A stretch of DNA of 64,000 bases from Spirochaeta africana DSM 8902 (GTDB lineage: Bacteria > Spirochaetota > Spirochaetia > DSM-27196 > DSM-8902): the NCBI RefSeq assembly GCF_000242595.2, contig NC_017098.1, positions 186,001 through 250,000 of the forward strand, given 5' to 3'. Below are positions 1 to 8,507 of the stretch, piece after piece. Below the pieces are notes generated by a model. That model had not been told where the DNA came from. It made no database searches and was given only the letters and a program-made list of their open reading frames with translations. Each line of letters opens with the position of its first letter. The stretch's first letter is position 1. The translations under genes and the position numbers were made by a program.

Positions 1-553
1 TCGGCACATACTTTCCCACCTTGACGCCGAATGTATAGGGCTCCAGGTTATAGCTGCCGTAGGCGCCGTACTCCAGAAAGCTCTGCAGCACGCTGGAGCT
101 GCGCCCCTCGTAGGTGGTATCCATCTCGAATCCCTCGGACAGAAACCCGAACAGCCCCTTGGGCACCCCGACCTCGAAAAAGGTTTCGCTATCCATGTAC
201 ACCCCGGCACCAAAGTCGAGAACATGTACGGTGAAATGAGACTCGCCCCCGAAGTTTGCACCGAACTTGAATCCGCCGTCTCCAATGCGCTGGTACATAT
301 CGTCGAAGTCGATTACCAGGGTCGGATTAAAGATACGTCCGGTGGTCCAGTAGCTGTTCTGAAAGCCGCTGGTCATGGAAAACCCGGACTCGAAATACTC
401 CCGGTTCCCGGTGCTCAGCAGCGCCGGGTTGTAGCGATGGTTCCATGGCAGGGTGGGGTAGGCAGCTGCCGTTCCGGCGGTTATCAGCAGCAGCCCGAGC
501 GCCAGCAACGCAGCCCGCAGTCTGGTGGTTATCGAAGCAGTGGTATGGTTCAT
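1..553 (-). CDS. Exported, probably outer-membrane protein (3' end outside window)
   Basis: The first 184 codons of a gene that runs off the left edge. The start is ATG at 553, with GGAGGAG inside the last codons of the upstream lipoprotein gene as ribosome binding site. Residues 1-31 form a clear signal peptide (LRAALLALGLLLITAG, then AAA before Tyr32). The mature part is rich in Gly, Phe, Tyr and alternating patterns (FESGFSMTSGF, FKFGANFGGES, VHVLDFGAGVYMD), as expected of beta-barrel strands. It lies 3 bases after the lipoprotein stop and is surely co-transcribed with it. The family is not recognised. The outer-membrane call is inferred from signal peptide and strand pattern only. Confidence 0.7.
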   Translation of the reverse strand, partial: MNHTTASITTRLRAALLALGLLLITAGTAAAYPTLPWNHRYNPALLSTGNREYFESGFSMTSGFQNSYWTTGRIFNPTLVIDFDDMYQRIGDGGFKFGANFGGESHFTVHVLDFGAGVYMDSETFFEVGVPKGLFGFLSEGFEMDTTYEGRSSSVLQSFLEYGAYGSYNLEPYTFGVKVGKYVP

Positions 554-556
554 TTT

Positions 557-2020
557 TTACTCCTCCCCGCCCAGCGGGAACTTCAGGTCGATCTCGCTGC
601 GCACCTCGAGCCATATCCCGACCGACAGCTCCCCGGTTGTGTCCAGCGACAGGGTGCCTTGCGGGATGATCAGGTTTACCACCGGCAGAAAGAAATTCTC
701 CCGGAAGTGGTCAAAGTCGGCCTCGGTCAGCTCGACCTGCTGCGGCGCAGTTACACTAAAATCCACCGTGGTTGCGAACGACGACCCGCCGTCATCGCTC
801 AGCTCGAGCAGAGGATTCAGCCCGGTCTGGTTGACCACTGCAAAGTTCATCGAGGCATAGCGGATCGAGTCAAAGATGTCCTGCATGAAATCGTCATCTA
901 CCTCGTCGCGGCCAAAGGCATCGTCCTCGGCCCGGAAAAAGGGATTACCGTCATCATCCTCGAAGACATAATCATCGGGGCCGATCTCCAGGGTCAGGTC
1001 GGTAATCGCCAGCTCGACATCCATACCCAGGCTGGCGACCCCGGCTTCAAAGGCGATCGTGGCGTTGGTGCCGGTAATCTCCCAGTTCCAGTCTATTTCG
1101 AGACTGCTGCCATCGAACGGAAGCCCGTCCAGCGGCAGGCGCAGCTCCGGGCTGGGGCCGGTGTCACTGGCGGTTTCACTGAAACTGCCGCCATCGCTGA
1201 TGGTCGCCTCCAGGAATATCTCGATCCCGCTCCAGTTGTCCGGGGTGTTCACCAGCAGTACCATCTCGCCCTCGACTATCGTGGCCGATTCAATAAAATC
1301 CGGGGTGTCCAGCTCAATGCCTTCGTAGGTAGCGTCGCCGTCGATGGCCGGGAAATCCACCCCGCTGATGCGGGCGATCTCTGCCCCGGTAATCCCGGGA
1401 CTGACCGACAGGTCGTAGCCGTGTCCCGCATCTCCATCGGTAAATTCCAGCCGCAGCTCCAGGCGAAAGCTGTTCGGCAGCACAGCTCCGGCCAGATCAA
1501 TGCTGAATGCGGCGGTATCGTTGCCGGTCACCGTGATGCTGTCCTCGTCGGCGTTTGCGATCACCGCGCCCCCGCTGGTTACCAGGCGCACATTGGAGAT
1601 TATCGCCTCCGCCCCCGCCGAAAGGGTGTCAAACTCAAGCGGCAGGTTCAGGGTGCCGTTTTCGAACTCGATTTCGCTATAGGTCCCCAGGGCGCTGATG
1701 GTAAACAGCCCCTCCTGTCCGGATGGGGGCAGGTTTACGGTTGCACTGCCATCTGGTTCAACCAGCCCTACGGTGAAGCCATCCAGGGAAAAATCATCAA
1801 ACACATCTGACTGGTCGATATCGACCACAAAGCTCTCTTCGATATCAACCCCGAAGGCGTCATCTATTCCCAGCAGCTCGTTCAGATTGATACTCAGCCG
1901 TCCGGCCGGCAGCTGATAGTCCGGAGAGCCCTTTACTTGCACCTCGGTGGGCAGCTCGCAGCCCAGGGCGATCAGCCCCAGTGCCAGCCCCGCCGACAGC
2001 AATCGTATTACCTGTCTCAT
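557..2020 (-). CDS. Acidic exported lipoprotein, unknown function
   Basis: 487 residues. The start is ATG at 2020, with AAGGAG 6 bases upstream. An in-frame extension further upstream lacks a signal peptide and is rejected. The N-terminus is a lipoprotein signal (SAGLALGLIALGC) with lipid-carrying Cys21. The mature protein is beta-rich and very acidic, for example EDDDGNPFFRAEDD and DEVDDDFMQD, and could bind divalent cations or reflect life in salt. No known domain is recognised. It lies between the alpha-amylase lipoprotein gene (107-base gap) and the exported barrel-like protein (3-base gap), so a surface or periplasmic role linked to that group is plausible but unproven. Confidence 0.75.
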   Translation of the reverse strand: MRQVIRLLSAGLALGLIALGCELPTEVQVKGSPDYQLPAGRLSINLNELLGIDDAFGVDIEESFVVDIDQSDVFDDFSLDGFTVGLVEPDGSATVNLPPSGQEGLFTISALGTYSEIEFENGTLNLPLEFDTLSAGAEAIISNVRLVTSGGAVIANADEDSITVTGNDTAAFSIDLAGAVLPNSFRLELRLEFTDGDAGHGYDLSVSPGITGAEIARISGVDFPAIDGDATYEGIELDTPDFIESATIVEGEMVLLVNTPDNWSGIEIFLEATISDGGSFSETASDTGPSPELRLPLDGLPFDGSSLEIDWNWEITGTNATIAFEAGVASLGMDVELAITDLTLEIGPDDYVFEDDDGNPFFRAEDDAFGRDEVDDDFMQDIFDSIRYASMNFAVVNQTGLNPLLELSDDGGSSFATTVDFSVTAPQQVELTEADFDHFRENFFLPVVNLIIPQGTLSLDTTGELSVGIWLEVRSEIDLKFPLGGEE

Positions 2021-2032
2021 GGCATGCTCCTT

Positions 2033-2070
2033 GTGCGGGCATCCCCGCACGCTTGTATCGTACAATACAA
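2033..2070 (-). promoter_or_regulatory. Hairpin and palindrome in leader of lipoprotein gene
   Basis: Two symmetric elements sit in the 107-base gap before the lipoprotein gene. At 2033-2050 a perfect 7-bp stem (GTGCGGG/CCCGCAC, 4-base loop) ends just upstream of the AAGGAG ribosome binding site. At 2053-2070 is a palindrome, TTGTAT-N6-ATACAA, of operator type. The hairpin could act as processing site or attenuator between the amylase and lipoprotein genes; the palindrome could bind a repressor. Both roles are inferred. Confidence 0.4.
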
Positions 2071-2127
2071 TGATAGCGCAGCAGCCCCGGGGTTTCCAGC
2101 CTCCGGGCTCGCGGCCGCGCGCAACCA

Positions 2128-3858
2128 TCAATTTCCGGTCTGCGGCAGGATGATCAGGGATTCCAGCGGGCCGATCTCGAGCTGCCTCGCCGGCTCGGCG
2201 GCGCTCGCCGGGATCTCGCGGCCGGTCCACAGCTCCAGCCCGCCGTCCGGGAGCCACGCCCCCGGATCAAGCTGGTGCCAGGTCTCCCCACGGTTTATTA
2301 CCACGAGCACGCGGTTGCCCTGGTACTCCCGGGAGTAGACCCAGACATCCCCGTCGCGCGCATCGGTCTTGTGTGGCACAAACTGTCCGTAGCGCAGGGC
2401 CGGGTGCTCGCGGCGAATTTCGGCCAGGCGGGCAATCTCCTGGAACAGTCGTCCATCTATCCGGTAGCCCGAGTCCCACAGATCCTGGCGATTGTTGCCG
2501 CGGGTGCGGCCGTTAAAGGCAACCTCCGGCTGGTGAAATCCCTGCTCGGTGCCGTAGTACAGCTGCGGGATCCCCGGCAAGGTATACAGGGCCGTCAGGG
2601 CCAGCATAAGCCGGTCCTCGTCGCGGTCCAGCTTGGAACGGTGCAGAAATCGCGGCATGTCGTGGTTGTCCAGAAAGGTTACCCGCTGCATCCGGCTCTC
2701 CGGGCTGTACAGCTGCATCACCTCGTCCGAGAATCGCTCATTCAGCAGTTCGAACGAGCCGTAGTTCGGGGCACGATGCACCGATCCGGCCAGGTTCTTG
2801 CCGGCAAAGACCGAGGTCATGGCCCCGGTTACCGAAAAATCCAGCATCGAGTTGAACAGCGGCTGCTCCTCGCTGCCGGTATAGCGCCCGATCGAACGGT
2901 CGGCCTCGGTCAGCCGTAGATTCACCACATCATCGTACTCGTAGGCCTCGCCAAACACCAGAAAGTTCTCCTTGCCCAGCTCAGCGGCGTATTCGCGGAT
3001 GGCCGGTACAAACTCCTCCCAGAATCGCATCGGCAGGTACTTTACGGTGTCGATCCGGTAGCCGTCGATGTCGGTTTCCCGGATCCAGTACTTGAAGATC
3101 TCGATCAGCTGCCCGGTTACATAGGGATTGTCGGTGTTCAGGGCATTCAGCAGTCCGGCAAACCCGACGCTGTAGATGTCCTCGCCGGAAAAATGGAAAT
3201 ACTCACTGGCATTTTCGCGTCCGTCGAACGGGGCGGCAGGGGTGTCGGGGATGCCGTCCTGGTACAGATCCTCGCCGTCCTCGCTGTAGTAGTCCCCCAT
3301 GTGGTTCGGCACAATGTCCTGGATTACATACATCCCGCGCCGGTGTGCCTCGCGGACGAATACCCGGTACTCATGCATGCTGCCAAAGTGGGGGTCGACC
3401 GCGAAAAAATCGTGGGCCCAGTACCCGTGGTAGCCGGCAAACCGCTGCCCGTTGTAGTCCGGCGACAGCCACTGGTTCTGTATCTGCGGGGTATGCCAGA
3501 TCGCCCCGACCCCCAGCGCCTCCAGATAGTTCAGGCGCTCGGTCATCCCGCGGATATCTCCCCCATGAAAATACTCGATATTATCGGGATCATACTCGCC
3601 GAAGCCCAGATCGTTGTTGCTGCTGTCACCGTCGGCAAACCGGTCGATCAGCAGAAAGTAGATAACATGATCGCGCCAGTCATCCGGCGACGGGGTATAC
3701 TCGGTGATCTCCCAGTCGCTCCAGTCAACCTCCTCGGGCGGGAGGGTGGTGGCGCAGCCCGATAGCGTGGCGGCGACAACGAGCACGACTGCGGCGGCAA
3801 AGAACGACGCCAGCAGCTGCAGCCGGCGCCTCGGGTACTGCTGATTTTCTGTGTGCAT
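2128..3858 (-). CDS. Alpha-amylase family (GH13) lipoprotein
   Basis: 576 residues. A lipoprotein signal ends in LSGC (Cys35), so the enzyme is probably anchored in the envelope facing the periplasm or exterior. The GH13 barrel follows from about residue 62. Region I is DIVPNH (181-186), region II is DGYRIDTVK with nucleophile Asp270, the acid/base is Glu304 in VFGEAY, and region IV is FLDNHD with Asp400. All catalytic residues are present, so activity on alpha-glucans or maltodextrins is expected; exact substrate and product cannot be read. A small beta domain closes the C-terminus. The start ATG at 3858 has GAGG upstream. It heads a minus-strand group with a lipoprotein and an exported barrel-like protein. 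Confidence 0.9.
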   Translation of the reverse strand: MHTENQQYPRRRLQLLASFFAAAVVLVVAATLSGCATTLPPEEVDWSDWEITEYTPSPDDWRDHVIYFLLIDRFADGDSSNNDLGFGEYDPDNIEYFHGGDIRGMTERLNYLEALGVGAIWHTPQIQNQWLSPDYNGQRFAGYHGYWAHDFFAVDPHFGSMHEYRVFVREAHRRGMYVIQDIVPNHMGDYYSEDGEDLYQDGIPDTPAAPFDGRENASEYFHFSGEDIYSVGFAGLLNALNTDNPYVTGQLIEIFKYWIRETDIDGYRIDTVKYLPMRFWEEFVPAIREYAAELGKENFLVFGEAYEYDDVVNLRLTEADRSIGRYTGSEEQPLFNSMLDFSVTGAMTSVFAGKNLAGSVHRAPNYGSFELLNERFSDEVMQLYSPESRMQRVTFLDNHDMPRFLHRSKLDRDEDRLMLALTALYTLPGIPQLYYGTEQGFHQPEVAFNGRTRGNNRQDLWDSGYRIDGRLFQEIARLAEIRREHPALRYGQFVPHKTDARDGDVWVYSREYQGNRVLVVINRGETWHQLDPGAWLPDGGLELWTGREIPASAAEPARQLEIGPLESLIILPQTGN

Positions 3859-3882
3859 ACAAACCTCGCTTTCGAAGCCATC

Positions 3883-6339
3883 CTACCGCGACGCCAGCAG
3901 TTCCGCAATCTGCTGCGACAGCGCCTCGGCATTCAGGGGTTTGGTCTGGATTGCATCCATACCGGCCGCCAGAAAGCGCTCCTGTTCCTCTGGCTGGACA
4001 TGGGCGGTAACCGCAATAATCGGGATCCCCCGGTTGTGCTCGCCGGCTGCCCCGGTGCGGATCATCCGGGCTGCATCGGTGCCGTCAAGCACCGGCATCT
4101 GTACATCCATCAGTACCAGCGCAAACTCCCCTGCCGACAGGAGATCAATCGCCTCCTGCCCGGTGGCCGCCATCTCCGTCCGATACCCGAGCCGCTCGAC
4201 CAGATGGGCGATAACCCGTTGATTGATCATGTCGTCCTCGGCAATCAGGATCGCCGGTTTCGGGGTACCGACTTCGTCGGGAGTCAGGCTATGTCGGTCG
4301 ACTGCCGGGGAGCTCGCTTCGCACTCCCCGTCGGTACCATCGGCATCCTGCAGCGGTAATCGCACGGTGAATCGCGCCCCCTTGCCCGGGCTGGACTCGG
4401 CGCCCACCGAGCCCCGCATCAAGTCAACCAGCTCCTGCACAATCGCCAGTCCCAGGCCGGTGCCGGCAAACCGGCGCGTCAGCGAGCCATCACCCTGCCG
4501 GAAGGGCTGAAACAGGCGCTCTGCCGTGTCGCTGTCAAACCCGATGCCGGTGTCGCGTACCTCTATCACCAGGGTGTCGCTGCCCTCCTCGCCGGGGGTG
4601 CAGGAGGCGGTCAGCTGGATGCGGCCCTGGTCGGTAAACTTGACGGCGTTGTTCAGCAGGTTGCCGACTATCTGCCCCACACGGTCGGCATCCCCCAGGA
4701 CCTGCTCCGGCAGCCGGGGGTTGATCTGCAGGTCAAGCTCCACCCCCTTCTGCCGGGCCAGGAGCCGGTAGGGTTCGGCCAGGCTGCGCAGGGTTTCTCC
4801 CGGGTTGTAGCTGCGCTTATGCAGTGCAACCGCCCCGTTGGTAATCCGGGAAAAGTCCAGCAGGTCGTCGACTACTGCCGTCAGGCGCTGGATGCTCTGC
4901 TGGGTCAGCAGCAGATACTCCTGCTGATCCGGACTCAGCTCGGTCTCCAGCATCAGCTGGTTCATCCCCATAATTCCGTTCAGCGGGGTGCGGACCTCGT
5001 GGCTCACATTGGCGATCAGATAGTCCTTGGCGCGGCTGGCCTCGTCGGCAGCCTGTTTGGCCTGCCGCAGGGCCTCCTCGTAGGACTTGCGATCGGTGAT
5101 ATCGGTCAGGTAGCCGCTCCAGACGATGCTGCCGTCCAGCTTGCGGGTGGGGTGGGCCAGACCATGCAGCCAGCGCTCACCTTTTTGGGGGTGCTGCACG
5201 CGAAAGTCGTGATCCCAGTCGCTCATACCCGCCGCAGACTCCTGTATCGCCTCCAGCATGGGATCGCGGTCGGCGGGAATCACCCGGTCAATCAGCTCAT
5301 CGGCAGTAATCTCGCGGTCTGCCGTCGGCAGGCCGAACAGCTCGGCCAGCTGCGATGTGGCAAAGGGCACACTGAAGCTGCCGTCCGGGTGCTGCTGAAA
5401 GCGGTAGATCCCCCCGGGCACCTGGTTCGAGAAGGTAACCAGTTCGCGCAGGGTGTTGTCGTCGCTCTCATCCTGCGGGACACGGGTTGCCAGCAGTCCG
5501 ACCTCGCGGATAAAGATCCCGGCCATGCTGTGACTGGAGAAATGCTGTCCCGGGGGCATAACCAGGGTAAAATGTCCCACATAGCGCTCGCCGGAGCGTA
5601 TCAGGGCGATCAGCTTCTGCCCGGTAAGGGTTTTCTCCTCGAGACGCTGCAGCAGCGGACGGTAGGGATGTCGGGACGAGAGGTGTCCGGCCAGGGACGC
5701 CACCTCGATTATCTCGTGGTCGCCGAACAGACGCAGCAGCCGCTCCAGCTGAACCTGATTTCGCAGCATCGGGGTGCCGATCAGGGTAGCCAGTCCCTCC
5801 TGCAGATCGGGATCGGCAGCGACCGCAACCGTGGTGCTGGGGTACTCGCTGTCGCAGTGCAGATGAAAGGCTGCTGCCTGGGCGCCGGTCAGGCGCCGAA
5901 AGCGCTCGGCGATCTCGGGGTAATCGAGCTCCGAGGTGCGGGTCTGGAAATAGTCTTCCATCAGCTCGGCAGCGGTATGCTGATGGGAGATGTCCTCCAG
6001 AAACAGGGCGAAGCGGTCTGTATCGAGGACGCGTATCGAGATGCGCACCCAGCGACCGAGTTCCGGCAGCAGTCGCTCAAAATCCCGGTCGCATTCGCTG
6101 CTCAGCTTCGGCTCCTGCCAGCCCGGCAGCTGGCTCAGCTCGGTACACAGCCCGGGCAGCAGCTGGCGGGCAGGTGTCTTCAGGATCGTACTGGTGGTGC
6201 TGCCGGTCAGTCGGCAGAATGACTGGTTGACTTCATCAAAGTAGATCTCGGGCATGCCGCTGCCAACCGGGCGCACCGTACGGCAGCGGGCAATCGCATT
6301 GGGGGAGATATGGAACAGTGGTTCGCTGTGGCTCGTCAT
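3883..6339 (-). CDS. Hybrid sensor histidine kinase with receiver domain
   Basis: 818 residues, apparently cytoplasmic (no membrane segment seen). Start ATG at 6339 is chosen because GAGGTAAA lies directly upstream. Order: PAS-like region (about 15-125), a GAF-like sensory region (140-290), a PAS domain ending in the PAC motif YLTDITDRK (about 305-430), HisKA with phospho-acceptor His447 in NVSHEVRTPLNG, HATPase with N box NLLNNAVKF, G1 DTGIGF and G2 GTGLGLAI, then a receiver with Asp745 in LVLMDVQMP. It can phosphorylate its own receiver. No separate response regulator with an output domain is adjacent, so the target is unknown. The chemotaxis receptor gene lies 57 bases upstream on the same strand. 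Confidence 0.92.
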   Translation of the reverse strand: MTSHSEPLFHISPNAIARCRTVRPVGSGMPEIYFDEVNQSFCRLTGSTTSTILKTPARQLLPGLCTELSQLPGWQEPKLSSECDRDFERLLPELGRWVRISIRVLDTDRFALFLEDISHQHTAAELMEDYFQTRTSELDYPEIAERFRRLTGAQAAAFHLHCDSEYPSTTVAVAADPDLQEGLATLIGTPMLRNQVQLERLLRLFGDHEIIEVASLAGHLSSRHPYRPLLQRLEEKTLTGQKLIALIRSGERYVGHFTLVMPPGQHFSSHSMAGIFIREVGLLATRVPQDESDDNTLRELVTFSNQVPGGIYRFQQHPDGSFSVPFATSQLAELFGLPTADREITADELIDRVIPADRDPMLEAIQESAAGMSDWDHDFRVQHPQKGERWLHGLAHPTRKLDGSIVWSGYLTDITDRKSYEEALRQAKQAADEASRAKDYLIANVSHEVRTPLNGIMGMNQLMLETELSPDQQEYLLLTQQSIQRLTAVVDDLLDFSRITNGAVALHKRSYNPGETLRSLAEPYRLLARQKGVELDLQINPRLPEQVLGDADRVGQIVGNLLNNAVKFTDQGRIQLTASCTPGEEGSDTLVIEVRDTGIGFDSDTAERLFQPFRQGDGSLTRRFAGTGLGLAIVQELVDLMRGSVGAESSPGKGARFTVRLPLQDADGTDGECEASSPAVDRHSLTPDEVGTPKPAILIAEDDMINQRVIAHLVERLGYRTEMAATGQEAIDLLSAGEFALVLMDVQMPVLDGTDAARMIRTGAAGEHNRGIPIIAVTAHVQPEEQERFLAAGMDAIQTKPLNAEALSQQIAELLASR

Positions 6340-6396
6340 TTTACCTCGCAACTGTAAGTGTACCTACAGCGGCGGCAAAAGAAAAGCCCGCAGCTA

Positions 6397-8469
6397 TCAG
6401 TCGGTGGCCTCGAACTGCAGGGAGTAGCGTTCCAGTACCGAGCGCAGTCGGCCGACGACGTCCTCGTTTTCGGCAGCAATCTTCTGCATATACTCCACCG
6501 ACGAGGCAATCTCGGTGTTATCCTGGGCCTGTCGGTTAGTGGCGGTCTGGATCTCGCTGAAGGCCTGGATCAGCTCGGTTACCGACTGTTTCATGGCCTC
6601 GCTGCGCTGGCGCTGGGTACCGACCACCTCGCTGATGGTCTGTGTTGACTCCACCAGTGAGGTTATGCTCTGCAGAATCTCGGTGGTGCCGGCATTCTGT
6701 TCCTTCGTAGCCAGTGAAATTTCGGCAACCAGGGAGTTTGTCTGTTCGATGTCCTGTGAAATCCGGTCCAGCGAAACACCGGCATTCTCGGACAAGGCTA
6801 CCCCGTTCTCGATGCGCTCCAGCATGCTCTTGATCTGCGAGGTTATCCCCTTGGCGCTCTTCGAGCTGTTCTCGGCCAGGTTGCGGACCTCCTCGGCAAC
6901 CACCGCGAACCCGCGCCCGGCATCCCCGGCATGGGCGGCCTCGATGGCGGCATTCATGGCCAGCATGTTGGTCTGGGCGGCAATCTTGGAGATAACCGTG
7001 ACGATCTCGTTAATCTGCTGTGAGCTTCCCTCGATCTCGCGAATTGCCTCGATGGCGCGCTTGACGGCGTCACTGCCTTCGTGGGCGACCCTGGTCAGTT
7101 CCTCGCTGACGGTGTTGGTCTTCTGGGCAGCCTGGGTTACCGAGTCGATCGAGGCGGCCATCTCGTTGACCGAGCTTGAGGTCTGCTCGACAAAGCTGGC
7201 CTGGGTGGTGACCTGGTTCGAGATGGTCTCCAGTGACGACAGGATCCCGCGGATATCATCCCCGGTCGACTGTACCGATTTCATCTGCTCATCGGCGTTG
7301 CTGGAGACCTGCTCGACCGCTGCCACCATGCGACTGGTGGCGTCACCGGTCTTGTGGATAACCCCCTGCAGGGTGCTGGAGGAATCAGCCGCCTGGCGAC
7401 TGGCCGATACAATGGTCTCCAGCAGCTCGCGCACCTGCCCCATAAACTCATTCAGATAACTGACGATGTCACCGACCTCGTCAAACTCGATGATCTCGAT
7501 CTTGCGGGACAGCTCGGCATCGCCCTGTACCAGCTGCTGAAGTTTTCGGCGGATCAGCAGCAGCTGTCCCAGCATAGCCCGGGAGGCAAGGTAGTGAATC
7601 CCGCCGGCCAGCAGCGACAGCAGCAGGATGTAGCCCACCAGAATAAGGGTGAACCGGTCGGCCTGGGGGCGGTACTCGATGATGTTGAAATCACCTCGTG
7701 CTACCTCGAAGCCGGGAATCCGTGACAGGCTCTGGTAGTACATATCCTCGGCCTGTTGCAGGCTGATCTCGCCGGTTGCGGTCCGGGTCATCAGGTTCCG
7801 GAACCGGTGTTCGATACTGTAGATCTGCAGAAAACCGAAGGCCATGGTCATGACCAGAAAGGCCGCAATAATCCGCATCTGCTGCACCGACCTGGTGGTG
7901 ATGCTCATGCCGCGTACATCGCGTCTGGTGTCGATGGAGTAGATTCGCAGCAGGGCGCGCGGCCGGGCAATCAGCATCAATATTATGCTGTGCTGCAGCA
8001 TCGCTGCGAGTGCAGCAATAGAGAGAACGAACAGCAGCTGCAGCACCCCATGTACATTCAGCACCGAGGTAAGGTCAAAGATGACCCCGACAATCCAGGC
8101 CAGGAAATACCCGGCGAGGTTGGCAAAAAAGACATTTCTCCACAGTGAGGCCACCGAACGCCGTGCCGCAAAGTAGGCCGATTCATCGAGATCTTTGCCG
8201 GCGGTCAGGGCTGCTACCGCGGCATGCAGCGGCTGCAGGGTTCTGGTTACGATGAACGCCAGCACCGCGATCACCGGCACCGCCACCGCCATCAGGGTTA
8301 CCAGCATGTTCAGGAACACCGCGGAAAAATTGGGCAGATCCATCATGGCAAAGGGCGGGTACAGCAGCAGGGTGTTCTGAAATACCAGCGTGGCCAGCAC
8401 CACCAGGATAACGGTCAGTGCGACCCGGAAGCGAAAGTCCTTGTACAGGTTCAGATGTTTTTTTGCCAT
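6397..8469 (-). CDS. Methyl-accepting chemotaxis protein with multi-pass N-terminus
   Basis: 690 residues. Start ATG at 8469 has GAAGGA upstream. The N-terminal half has about six hydrophobic segments (for example VALTVILVVLATLVF, FLVMTMAFGFLQIYS, LILVGYILLLSLLAGG), with only a short extracytoplasmic loop before the last. This differs from the usual two-helix receptor with a large periplasmic sensor. A HAMP-like linker follows, then the signalling coiled coil with the conserved hairpin tip (IAAQTNMLAMNAAIEAAHAG, then RGFAVVAEEVRNLAE). It should signal to CheA/CheW and bias flagellar rotation. The ligand is unknown; a membrane or redox cue is possible given the multi-pass sensor. Confidence 0.93.
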   Translation of the reverse strand: MAKKHLNLYKDFRFRVALTVILVVLATLVFQNTLLLYPPFAMMDLPNFSAVFLNMLVTLMAVAVPVIAVLAFIVTRTLQPLHAAVAALTAGKDLDESAYFAARRSVASLWRNVFFANLAGYFLAWIVGVIFDLTSVLNVHGVLQLLFVLSIAALAAMLQHSIILMLIARPRALLRIYSIDTRRDVRGMSITTRSVQQMRIIAAFLVMTMAFGFLQIYSIEHRFRNLMTRTATGEISLQQAEDMYYQSLSRIPGFEVARGDFNIIEYRPQADRFTLILVGYILLLSLLAGGIHYLASRAMLGQLLLIRRKLQQLVQGDAELSRKIEIIEFDEVGDIVSYLNEFMGQVRELLETIVSASRQAADSSSTLQGVIHKTGDATSRMVAAVEQVSSNADEQMKSVQSTGDDIRGILSSLETISNQVTTQASFVEQTSSSVNEMAASIDSVTQAAQKTNTVSEELTRVAHEGSDAVKRAIEAIREIEGSSQQINEIVTVISKIAAQTNMLAMNAAIEAAHAGDAGRGFAVVAEEVRNLAENSSKSAKGITSQIKSMLERIENGVALSENAGVSLDRISQDIEQTNSLVAEISLATKEQNAGTTEILQSITSLVESTQTISEVVGTQRQRSEAMKQSVTELIQAFSEIQTATNRQAQDNTEIASSVEYMQKIAAENEDVVGRLRSVLERYSLQFEATD

Positions 8470-8507
8470 AGTTCCTTCAAGATAGAGTGAAATCACCGGA
8501 TATGCAA

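Noticed and set aside
224-1810. 528-residue plus-strand open frame over the lipoprotein gene
   Set aside because: The minus-strand gene has a signal peptide, lipobox and ribosome binding site; the plus frame has none.
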